From contig JBFLYA010000165.1 in the NCBI GenBank assembly GCA_040757115.1, positions 1 to 8,306 of the forward strand: a DNA stretch of 8,306 bases, in the 5' to 3' direction. This document shows, in pieces, positions 1 to 5,221 of this stretch. Position 1 is the first letter of the stretch; every line of letters starts with the position of its first letter. Source of the stretch: a bacterium (lineage in GTDB: Bacteria > UBA9089 > CG2-30-40-21 > SBAY01). The notes below the pieces were generated by a model, which made no database searches, was not told the origin of the DNA, and saw nothing but the letters and a program-made list of their open reading frames with translations. A program made the position numbers and the translations under genes.

Positions 1-100
1 AAGGGGTGAAAATCAAAAAAAAGCAAGAAATTGACGTTTGCAACTCTTTTGAAATCAAGGAGTTAGATGGCAGGAGGGCAATAAGAAAAAGAGTGCATCT

Positions 101-174
101 GTAACTACAAGCAAATCAACATGTTGTGAATTTCGTGAAAGGCACAATTACCAAACAAAAGGAGGTATTAAAAA
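101..174 (+). promoter_or_regulatory. tuf leader with repeat-derived block and strong RBS
   Basis: This is the untranslated region before tuf. Positions 101-143 align without gaps to 4281-4323 upstream of htpX, at about 32 of 43 identical bases by hand count. Both blocks end in TGAATTTCRTGAAAGGC, and both end exactly 31 nt before the start codon. A GGAGGT Shine-Dalgarno lies at 161-166 with an 8-nt spacer. A further partial copy (AAATCAAGGAGTTA, about 53-66) lies upstream, so part of the block may be duplicated. I see no convincing -35/-10 pair. The block could be a shared regulatory leader or simply the half-arm of a dispersed repeat; the sequence alone cannot decide. Confidence 0.55.
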
Positions 175-1374
175 ATGGCAAAGCAGAAATTTGAGCGGAC
201 AAAACCACATATTAATGTGGGAACAATTGGTCATATTGACCATGGAAAAACAACCTTAACTTCGGTTATCACGAAGGTTTTATCAATGGCAGGACAGGCA
301 GAATTCAAGGCGTTTGGTGATATTGATAACGCACCAGAAGAAAGGGAGCGTGGGATAACCATTGCCATAGCCCATGTTGAGTATCAGACACAAAACAGAC
401 ATTATGCCCACATAGATTGTCCTGGGCATGCGGATTACATCAAAAATATGATTACCGGTGCCGCCCAGATGGATGGGGCAATATTGGTTGTTTCAGCGGC
501 AGATGGTCCTATGCCTCAAACACGAGAACATATTTTATTAGCCCGTCAGGTGGGTGTGCCGTATATCGTTGTATTTTTAAACAAAGTAGATATGGTTGAT
601 GACCCGGAATTATTGGATTTAGTTGAGTTAGAGGTGCGGGAATTATTGTCTGAATATAATTTTCCGGGCGATGAGATACCTGTGGTTCGAGGTTCAGCAT
701 TAAAGGCAACAGAATGTGGGTGTGGGAAGAAAGAATGTCCTCACTGTGGGGCAATACATAATTTGATGGAGGCGATAGATACATATATACCCCTTCCGAA
801 GCGAGAGAAGGATAAGCCATTTTTATTGGCAGTGGAGGATGTATTTTCGATTACTGGACGAGGGACAGTGGCAACAGGTAGAGCAGAACGAGGGGTGATA
901 AAGACAGGGGATGCAGTAGAAATAGTAGGGATAAGACCGACGCAGACATCAGTTGTTACAGGGGTTGAGATGTTCAGGAAGACATTAGACCAGGGAGAGG
1001 CAGGAGATAATATTGGATTATTATTACGAGGGATAGATAAAGAGAAGATAGAGCGAGGGCAGGTAATTGCGGCACCAGAGACGATAACACCACATACGAA
1101 ATTCAAGGCAGAGGTATATGTATTGAAAAAGGAAGAGGGTGGTAGACATACACCATTTTTTAAAGGGTATCGACCTCAATTTTATTTTCGGACGACAGAT
1201 GTGACAGGGGCAATAGAATTGCCAGAAGGGATAGAGATGGTAATGCCAGGAGACAATGTGAATATGACGGTTGAATTAATCACACCGATTGCGATGGAGA
1301 AAGAGGTTCGATTTGCCATTCGAGAAGGTGGACATACCGTAGGAGCAGGTGTAGTAACTGAGGTGATTGCATAG
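175..1374 (+). CDS. tuf: Translation elongation factor Tu (EF-Tu)
   Basis: This is the cytosolic GTPase that delivers aminoacyl-tRNA to the ribosomal A site. The 399 residues match normal bacterial EF-Tu length. G-domain motifs are all present: P-loop GHIDHGKT (19-26), switch I with RGITI (59-63), DCPGH (81-85), NKVD (136-139) and SAL (174-176). Domains 2 and 3 follow, including the GRGTVATGR segment (about 228-236) and a normal C-terminus. Between SALKA and the helix before domain 2 there is a cysteine-rich insertion, [12 protein letters not shown] (181-192), with Cys181, 183, 188 and 191. From memory similar insertions occur in EF-Tu of some thermophilic clostridia and other bacteria; metal binding is an inference. 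Switch I reads [10 protein letters not shown] instead of the E. coli ITINTSHVEY. The ATG has a good GGAGGT RBS. The gene stands alone, without the fusA or secE-nusG neighbours often seen. Third-position codon usage shifts towards purines in the 3' half. Confidence 0.98.
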   Translation: MAKQKFERTKPHINVGTIGHIDHGKTTLTSVITKVLSMAGQAEFKAFGDIDNAPEERERGITIAIAHVEYQTQNRHYAHIDCPGHADYIKNMITGAAQMDGAILVVSAADGPMPQTREHILLARQVGVPYIVVFLNKVDMVDDPELLDLVELEVRELLSEYNFPGDEIPVVRGSALKATECGCGKKECPHCGAIHNLMEAIDTYIPLPKREKDKPFLLAVEDVFSITGRGTVATGRAERGVIKTGDAVEIVGIRPTQTSVVTGVEMFRKTLDQGEAGDNIGLLLRGIDKEKIERGQVIAAPETITPHTKFKAEVYVLKKEEGGRHTPFFKGYRPQFYFRTTDVTGAIELPEGIEMVMPGDNVNMTVELITPIAMEKEVRFAIREGGHTVGAGVVTEVIA

Positions 1375-1400
1375 AAAACCAAAGAGCATAGACCAAAGGG

Positions 1401-1435
1401 CAGAAAGCAGAAGACAGAAGTCAGGAGACAGAAAA
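1401..1435. repeat. Heptamer tandem array, five CAGAAGA-like units
   Basis: Five consecutive 7-bp units begin at 1401, 1408, 1415, 1422 and 1429, and all fit CAGRARN. The array lies 26 bp after the tuf stop codon and just before an inverted-repeat element. Period-7 arrays of this kind resemble the short tandemly repeated repetitive (STRR) sequences known from cyanobacteria and seen in other genomes. Function is unknown. I see no GC-rich terminator hairpin between the tuf stop and this array. Confidence 0.75.
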
Positions 1436-1439
1436 AATG

Positions 1440-1535
1440 AACCGCACAGACGCAGAGATATAGAGGAAAAGATAAAATAATAATCATACAGAGGCGCAAA
1501 AACACAAAGTTAGTGGGAGTTACCTCTGCGGTGAA
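1440..1535. repeat. Small inverted-repeat element, CCGCAGAG family
   Basis: The left part (1440-1466) reads AACCGCACAGACGCAGAG and onward. The right end (1522-1535) is ACCTCTGCGGTGAA, whose reverse complement TTCACCGCAGAGGT resembles the left end. The interior (about 1489-1509, GAGGCGCAAAAACACAAAG) resembles the arm at 3162-3178. It is a degraded relative of the clearer copy at 2771-2979. No coding capacity is visible. It ends only 19 nt before the start codon of the next small gene, so it probably overlaps that gene's promoter or leader. Confidence 0.6.
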
Positions 1536-1554
1536 AAAAGGATAGCAGATAAAA

Positions 1555-1746
1555 ATGCAATTAGAAAAAGAAAATCGAAAAATTATAGCACAAAAAATAT
1601 TTGATCTGGGCAACTTTGCCATAGCGGCATTAATATTTGGACTCCTGATTTCTAAACAAACTATTAGTCTATGGTTTGTGTGTCTTGGAGTAATATTATA
1701 TCTTTCCTGTCTGGCTATTGGAATTATGCTTTTAAAAAGGAAGTAA
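1555..1746 (+). CDS. Small two-helix membrane protein, function unknown
   Basis: This 63-residue protein is not one I recognise. It has a charged N-terminus (MQLEKENRKIIAQK), then two hydrophobic segments at about residues 17-33 and 38-60 separated by a short SKQT turn, and ends in KRK. That is a helical hairpin in the inner membrane, probably with both ends cytoplasmic by the positive-inside rule. The ATG is the first start after an in-frame TAG at 1543-1545. The RBS is weak (AAAAGGA, spaced about 12 nt). The next gene begins 4 nt after its stop and a DUF3782 gene follows that, so the three are probably co-transcribed. Coding status rests on the coherent membrane topology and the tight packing. 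Confidence 0.72.
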   Translation: MQLEKENRKIIAQKIFDLGNFAIAALIFGLLISKQTISLWFVCLGVILYLSCLAIGIMLLKRK

Positions 1747-1750
1747 AACT

Positions 1751-1876
1751 ATGGAAAATATAGGCATAATTATACTGGGTTTAATCATAATTTTATGGGC
1801 AGTATTTGGGCCGGTAATTTTACATGATTGGCGAGATGAAAAAAAACAAAAAATGTATAAAATCAGAGAACATTGA
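1751..1876 (+). CDS. 41-residue single-pass membrane protein, function unknown
   Basis: This short frame encodes MENIGIIILGLIIILW, continues to about residue 24 as one hydrophobic helix, then has a charged tail rich in Lys, Arg, Asp and Glu (HDWRDEKKQKMYKIREH). The likely topology is an N-terminal membrane anchor with a short cytoplasmic tail. It begins 4 nt after the stop of the preceding small membrane gene; the AAGGAAG at the end of that gene (about 1737-1743) can act as its RBS. Its stop lies 22 nt before the DUF3782 start. A GPVI motif ends the helix. The clean helix-plus-tail pattern and the spacing support a real gene, but I do not recognise the family. Confidence 0.65.
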   Translation: MENIGIIILGLIIILWAVFGPVILHDWRDEKKQKMYKIREH

Positions 1877-1898
1877 TGAATAAAGAGGTATTAAATTT

Positions 1899-2723
1899 AT
1901 GATAAGGTATCTTGAGGCAATAGATAGATTACCCATTGAAATCAAACATCCTATATTGGAGGCATTTGAGCTTTTTAAAGACGAGATTGCCAATACAGTC
2001 AAAAAGGAAGATTTTAATGAGTTAAAGTGGATAGTTAGGAAGCTTGCAACTGCCCAAGAGAGTACAGAATCAAAGGTAAAGGAACTTGTCGAAGCTCATA
2101 AAGAGGGTGAAAAAAGGCTTACAAAATTAGAATTATCTGTTTCTGAGCTTGCTGAAGCACAAAAAAGAACAGAGGTAAAGGTAGAAGAACTTGCTGAAGC
2201 ACAAAAAAGAACAGAGGTAAAGGTAGAAGAACTTGCCGAAGCACAAAAGATAACAGAACAAGAAATGAGAGAAGGATTTAACTGCTTAAGTAAAAGGATA
2301 GATGACCTTGCCCAGTGTCAAAAGAAAACAGAAGAAGAGATGAGGGAAGGATTTAAGTATTTAACCAATCAAATTACATCACTTGGGAGTAGATGGGGAA
2401 TTTATAATGAAGGAACATTTAGAACAACCATAAGAGCCTTAATGTCTCGCCAACCTGGTGTTGAGGTAAGGGAAGGGTTTTATGGTGGTCATCAGGTAGA
2501 TATTATTATATCAGGAAGTGAGCATATTCTGTTAGAAATTACCTCCCGGATGCTAACAAAGGATATTCAAAAGATATACGATGCAGGAGATGATTATAAA
2601 CAAAAGGAAGGTATTGAGCCAATTCTGATGGTAGCTACCTCATATATTTCACCCAACCTGATGAAAAAAATGGTTGACTTAAAAAGGAAGATAGAGATAT
2701 TTTCTTATGAAGAGGGAGAATAA
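1899..2723 (+). CDS. DUF3782-like coiled-coil protein with PD-(D/E)XK nuclease fold
   Basis: The 274-residue cytosolic protein has three parts. A helical N-terminus (1-50) is followed by a long coiled coil (about 50-160) with repeats of [14 protein letters not shown], and then a C-terminal alpha/beta domain (about 160-274). The C-terminal domain has the layout of DUF3782/PD-(D/E)XK proteins: [10 protein letters not shown] with Glu171, HQVDIIIS with Asp201, and ILLEITS with Glu213. The usual lysine two residues after the Glu is Thr215 here, so nuclease activity is doubtful unless another residue substitutes. Substrate and role are unknown; the family is common in thermophiles and candidate phyla, often near mobile DNA. 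The start is supported by AAAGAGGT at 1882-1889 with a 9-nt spacer. It is probably the last gene of a cluster with the two mini membrane proteins. Confidence 0.82.
   Translation: MIRYLEAIDRLPIEIKHPILEAFELFKDEIANTVKKEDFNELKWIVRKLATAQESTESKVKELVEAHKEGEKRLTKLELSVSELAEAQKRTEVKVEELAEAQKRTEVKVEELAEAQKITEQEMREGFNCLSKRIDDLAQCQKKTEEEMREGFKYLTNQITSLGSRWGIYNEGTFRTTIRALMSRQPGVEVREGFYGGHQVDIIISGSEHILLEITSRMLTKDIQKIYDAGDDYKQKEGIEPILMVATSYISPNLMKKMVDLKRKIEIFSYEEGE
2148..2260 (+). repeat. 42-bp tandem duplication in coiled-coil region
   Basis: Two copies, identical by eye, lie at 2148-2189 and 2190-2231. A third, diverging copy begins at 2232. Each encodes a 14-residue (two-heptad) coiled-coil unit starting LAEAQKRTE. 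The near identity at DNA level indicates recent duplication. Because the unit is a multiple of three and of the coiled-coil heptad, copy number can change without breaking frame or coil register. Confidence 0.9.
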
Positions 2724-2770
2724 AGAAAAATAAGTCAAAAATCAAATTTTTGTAACCGTTCAGGTAATCC

Positions 2771-2979
2771 TTTACCGCAGAGACGCAGAGAAACAGAGAG
2801 GAAAATATCTTTTTTTCGTGTTTTTCGGTGTTTAAAAAGGCTTAAAAACAGTTAGTCGAAAGTAAGTATTAAAAGATTAATAAACAACGAAAGACTCGAA
2901 ATGCACAAAAAAAGGAAATTTCTGTCTCAGGTGAATAGATTTTAATTTTTTCTCTGCATCTCTGTGTCTCTGCGGTGAA
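2771..2979. repeat. 209-bp MITE-like element with 29-bp inverted ends
   Basis: The left arm (2771-2799) and the reverse complement of the right arm (2951-2979) agree at about 25 of 29 positions by hand count. Both begin TTYACCGCAGAGAC. Inside, CTTTTTTTCGTG (2809-2820) is nearly complementary to GCACAAAAAAAGG (2902-2914), giving a second, nested inverted pair. There is no transposase. The structure fits a non-autonomous miniature element or a large structured repeat. The same arm sequence recurs in degraded form at 1440-1535. Confidence 0.8.
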
Positions 2980-3046
2980 CAATTACTAACTTTTAAATTT
3001 GGAATTTCTCTGTGGTTAAAATTACAAATCTACATTTTCAGAATAT

Positions 3047-3117
3047 GGCTTCACGAAATTAAATAAAGAGATTACTCTCGGAGAGATGTTCTGTTGGTAG
3101 AGAGAGGTTTTACAAAA
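3047..3117. repeat. CTTCACGAAATT repeat, copy 1 (truncated)
   Basis: The first 22 bp (3047-3068) are identical to 4235-4256. Similarity then continues weakly through a GGAGAG block (3080-3085, matching 4267-4272 with one gap). The right arm seen in the 4235-4323 copy is not recognisable here, so this copy appears truncated or diverged at its right end; the end coordinate is approximate. Confidence 0.65.
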
Positions 3118-3135
3118 TTCAAAATATGATTGTCA

Positions 3136-3258
3136 GGCAAAAACTTCAGAGGGGAAGAAAAACCACAAAGGCACAAAGTTTTTACAATACATTGATGATG
3201 TTGGAATTAATTTCAATCTTTTTTTCGTGTCTTTGTGGTGAGAATTTGAGTTTTTGCC
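3136..3258. repeat. Nested inverted-repeat element before the Rpn gene
   Basis: The outer arms GGCAAAAACT (3136-3145) and AGTTTTTGCC (3249-3258) are perfectly complementary over 10 bp. The inner arms are ACCACAAAGGCACAAAG (3162-3178) and the complement of CGTGTCTTTGTGGT (about 3226-3239). The right inner arm shares CTTTTTTTCGTGT (3218-3230) exactly with 2809-2821 in the neighbouring 209-bp element, linking the two families. The element ends 5 nt before the AAAGGAG of the next gene, so its right end lies within that gene's leader. Confidence 0.7.
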
Positions 3259-3276
3259 ACCTAAAGGAGTATTTGG

Positions 3277-4158
3277 ATGCGTTTTTTAGATGTTAAAACA
3301 GATTATGCCTTCAAAAAGGTTTTTGGCTCTCAAGGGAGTAAGGATATCCTTATTAGCTTTCTTAACTCGGTGATTGATTTTAAAGAGACTGAAAAAATCG
3401 TTGATTTAGTAATCGTTGACCCCTACCAAATACCATTAATCAAGGGGATGAAGGATACCTATGTCGATGTTAAAGCCAAACTCTCAAACCAGAAGAATGT
3501 CATTATCGAGATGCAGGTTTTGAATGTAGAAGGGTTTGAGAAAAGGATTTTATATAATGCGGCTAAGACATATTCAGCTCAGCTAAAAGAGACAGAATCA
3601 TTTACCAGCCTTGAACCTATTATTGCTCTAACCATTACGGACTTTATCATGTTCGAGGATGTAGATAAGGTTATCACCTATTTCAATCTCATTGAAAAGG
3701 AGACTTTAATCAAATACCATGATGAAATCGAACTTGTTTTTATCGAATTGCCCAAATTCAAGAAGAATGAGGATGAGCTGGATTCAATCAAAGACAAATG
3801 GATATATTTTATAAAGAATGCAGGCAGACTTGAATATACTCCAGAGAGCTTAGTTAAAGAGATAGAAATAAAGGAGGCATTTGAAATAGCCAATACTGCG
3901 GGGATGAGTGAAAAGGAGTTAGAAATTCAATATAAGCGGCACGATTTTATCCGAATGCAAAGAGGTGCGATAGAGTTTGCCTTAAAACAAGGGTTAAAAC
4001 AAGGAATACAACAAGGAATACAACAAGGAATACAACAAGGCAAAATAGAAGTAGCGAAAAGTCTTTTGAAATCAGGGGAGAAAGTTGAAAAAATATCTCA
4101 GGTAACGGGATTAACAATAGAGGAAATTAAGGGTATTAATTATAGTGAAAGACATTAA
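3277..4158 (+). CDS. Rpn family nuclease / PD-(D/E)XK transposase-like protein
   Basis: The 293-residue protein belongs to the Rpn / PDDEXK_2 group, often annotated as 'recombination-promoting nuclease' or 'putative transposase'. The N-terminus LDVKTDYAFKKVFG and the following FLNSVI are the family signature. The nuclease core shows Asp60/Asp64 in DTYVDVKA, then IIEMQ with Glu78 and Gln80, the family's usual D...ExQ form. RILYNAAKTYSAQL (90-103) continues the domain. The C-terminus has five tandem LKQG/IQQG units (236-255) and a short helical tail. Members cut DNA in a RecA-independent recombination assay in E. coli Rpn work; the physiological role is uncertain. The start is well supported by AAAGGAG at 3263-3269, spaced 7 nt. 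It is a single gene between repeat elements, with no partner or inverted ends of its own, so I do not call it an insertion sequence. Confidence 0.9.
   Translation: MRFLDVKTDYAFKKVFGSQGSKDILISFLNSVIDFKETEKIVDLVIVDPYQIPLIKGMKDTYVDVKAKLSNQKNVIIEMQVLNVEGFEKRILYNAAKTYSAQLKETESFTSLEPIIALTITDFIMFEDVDKVITYFNLIEKETLIKYHDEIELVFIELPKFKKNEDELDSIKDKWIYFIKNAGRLEYTPESLVKEIEIKEAFEIANTAGMSEKELEIQYKRHDFIRMQRGAIEFALKQGLKQGIQQGIQQGIQQGKIEVAKSLLKSGEKVEKISQVTGLTIEEIKGINYSERH
3982..4041 (+). repeat. 12-bp coding tandem repeat (L/I-K/Q-Q-G) x5
   Basis: Five 12-bp units encode LKQG, LKQG, IQQG, IQQG and IQQG. Three copies of GGAATACAACAA (4003-4014, 4015-4026, 4027-4038) are perfect. The array lies between the nuclease domain and the C-terminal tail. 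Similar QG-rich repeats are common near the C-termini of Rpn-like proteins. Perfect DNA copies suggest that unit number changes by slippage. Confidence 0.9.
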
Positions 4159-4178
4159 TGTGGCCCACGATTTGTGAT

Positions 4179-4211
4179 GATTACCTGAGTATTTACACCT
4201 GTGAACGGTTA
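4179..4211. repeat. GATTACCTGA...TGAACGGTTA short repeat
   Basis: On the minus strand this reads TAACCGTTCA, then 13 nt, then TCAGGTAATC. The same two blocks occur fused at 2753-2769 on the plus strand, sharing one TCA. The second locus therefore looks like this sequence with 16 bp removed. Function is unknown. Confidence 0.55.
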
Positions 4212-4234
4212 TCATTTATGGTTACTTGAATTAG

Positions 4235-4323
4235 GGCTTCACGAAATTAAATAAAGTAAAATAAATGGAGAGGTGTGTTTGTAAGTTTATTTAAATCAAA
4301 GAGTTATGAATTTCATGAAAGGC
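4235..4323. repeat. CTTCACGAAATT repeat, copy 2, with inverted ends
   Basis: The left end GGCTTCACGAAATT (4235-4248) and right end AATTTCATGAAAGGC (4309-4323) form an imperfect inverted pair around an AT-rich centre, giving an 89-bp element. Its left 22 bp equal 3047-3068. Its right 43 bp (4281-4323) align without gaps to the tuf leader (101-143). It ends 31 nt before the htpX start codon, with GGAGGT at 4340-4345, so if htpX is transcribed from upstream the mRNA leader would carry this inverted repeat. Confidence 0.7.
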
Positions 4324-4354
4324 TATTTTCAGGAAACAAGGAGGTAAAAGGTAA

Positions 4355-5206
4355 ATGAATTCTTTTAAAACCTTTGTGTTACTTTTAGGTTTAACCTTAC
4401 TTTTAATATTTGTTGGTCAGGCTGTTGGTGGTAGAGAAGGTGCGACTTACGCCTTTGGAATAGCATTACTAATGAATTTTGGGAGTTACTGGTTTTCAGA
4501 TAAGATTGTTTTAGCTATGTATCGAGCTAAACCGGTAACACAAAAAGAGTCACCTAAATTACATCGGATTGTAGATAATCTATGTCAATTTAGTCAATTA
4601 CCAAAACCAAAGGTTTATATTATTCCTGAGCTTACTCCTAATGCCTTTGCTACGGGTAGAAATCCAAACCATGCGGCGGTGGCTGTAACTGATGGAATAC
4701 TTCAATTATTAAGCGAAGATGAGTTAGAAGGAGTTTTAGCCCATGAATTGGCTCATATTAAAAATCGGGATATTTTGATTGCGACTATTGCCGCAACTAT
4801 TGTGGGTGCAATCAGCTGGATGATTCATTTTGCCAGATGGATACCAATAGGCCGAAGCGATGATGAAGAAGGAAGTAATCCATTAGCATTTATAGTGATG
4901 CTTATTGTTGCTCCTATAGCCGCAATGCTGATTCAAATGGCTATCTCACGCTCGCGGGAATATTTAGCCGATGCCTCTGGTGCACAGATGTGTGGAAAAC
5001 CACTAAGTCTTGCCAATGCCTTACGAAAATTAACGCTTGGTGTTCAACGCCTACCAATGGACGCTAACCCAGCTACGGCTCATTTGTTTATTGTCAACCC
5101 ACTCCTGGGTGGTGGTTTAATGACGCTATTTAGCACTCATCCACCTATAGAATCAAGAATAGCAAAATTAGAAAATCAGGTTATCGGTAATGAGGTAACC
5201 AGGTAA
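4355..5206 (+). CDS. htpX: Membrane zinc metalloprotease HtpX (M48 family)
   Basis: HtpX is an inner-membrane zinc endoprotease that degrades damaged or misfolded membrane proteins, in partnership with FtsH in E. coli. The 283 residues match the usual length. Two N-terminal membrane segments (about 5-22 and 30-48) are followed by the M48 domain. The zinc site is HELAH (130-134) with Glu131 as catalytic base, and the third ligand is Glu202 in [11 protein letters not shown]. Two further hydrophobic segments (about 141-160 and 175-197) lie between these motifs, and FSTHPP (259-264) is typical of the family. ATG with a GGAGGT RBS and 9-nt spacer. It is the first gene of a three-gene membrane operon; its leader is shared in part with tuf. 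In other bacteria htpX is induced by envelope or heat stress; that is not visible here. Confidence 0.95.
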   Translation: MNSFKTFVLLLGLTLLLIFVGQAVGGREGATYAFGIALLMNFGSYWFSDKIVLAMYRAKPVTQKESPKLHRIVDNLCQFSQLPKPKVYIIPELTPNAFATGRNPNHAAVAVTDGILQLLSEDELEGVLAHELAHIKNRDILIATIAATIVGAISWMIHFARWIPIGRSDDEEGSNPLAFIVMLIVAPIAAMLIQMAISRSREYLADASGAQMCGKPLSLANALRKLTLGVQRLPMDANPATAHLFIVNPLLGGGLMTLFSTHPPIESRIAKLENQVIGNEVTR

Positions 5207-5221
5207 TTGGAGGAAATTTTT

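Larger units (their letters stand above)
2724..3276. other. 553-bp repeat-filled intergenic region
   Basis: I see no gene here on either strand. It contains, in order: a short AT-rich hairpin (2736-2752), a TAACCGTTCA/TCAGGTAATC remnant (2753-2769), a 209-bp inverted-repeat element (2771-2979), a copy of the CTTCACGAAATT repeat (from 3047), and a nested inverted-repeat element (3136-3258) reaching the RBS of the next gene. Successive insertion of small non-coding elements would explain this arrangement. Confidence 0.7.

Noticed and set aside
31-59. Possible tuf promoter with TTGACG as -35
   Set aside because: No acceptable TATAAT-like hexamer follows at 16-18 bp (the sequence there is AATCAAG), so a promoter cannot be supported.
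509-1622. Long minus-strand open frames opposite tuf and its 3' flank
   Set aside because: They are antisense to a highly conserved EF-Tu sequence, have low-complexity composition, show no RBS and no recognisable domain.
1877-1903. Eight-codon frame MNKEVLNL overlapping the DUF3782 start
   Set aside because: It begins directly after the stop of the 41-residue gene and overlaps the ATG at 1899; it contains the RBS of DUF3782 and is too short to support, though it could assist translational coupling.
2736-2752. CAAAAAT/ATTTTTG hairpin as a terminator after the DUF3782 gene
   Set aside because: The stem is almost entirely A:T with a 3-nt loop and no following T-tract, too weak for an intrinsic terminator.
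3982-4041. CRISPR-like spaced repeats
   Set aside because: The units are 12-bp direct tandem copies without spacers and are in frame inside the Rpn gene.
3136-4158. Rpn gene as a complete insertion sequence
   Set aside because: The inverted arms found lie only upstream of the gene and bound a 123-bp non-coding element; I find no matching arm downstream of 4158 and no target duplication.
3047-4256. The 22-bp identical repeats as att sites flanking an integrated element
   Set aside because: The interval contains only the Rpn gene, with no integrase or tRNA; the 22 bp are better explained as the left end of a dispersed repeat family, also related to the tuf leader.
5207-5221. Upstream TTG start for the PASTA protein
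   Set aside because: The TTG overlaps the GGAGG that serves the ATG at 5222 and would add only five residues (MEEIF); the ATG has ideal RBS spacing.
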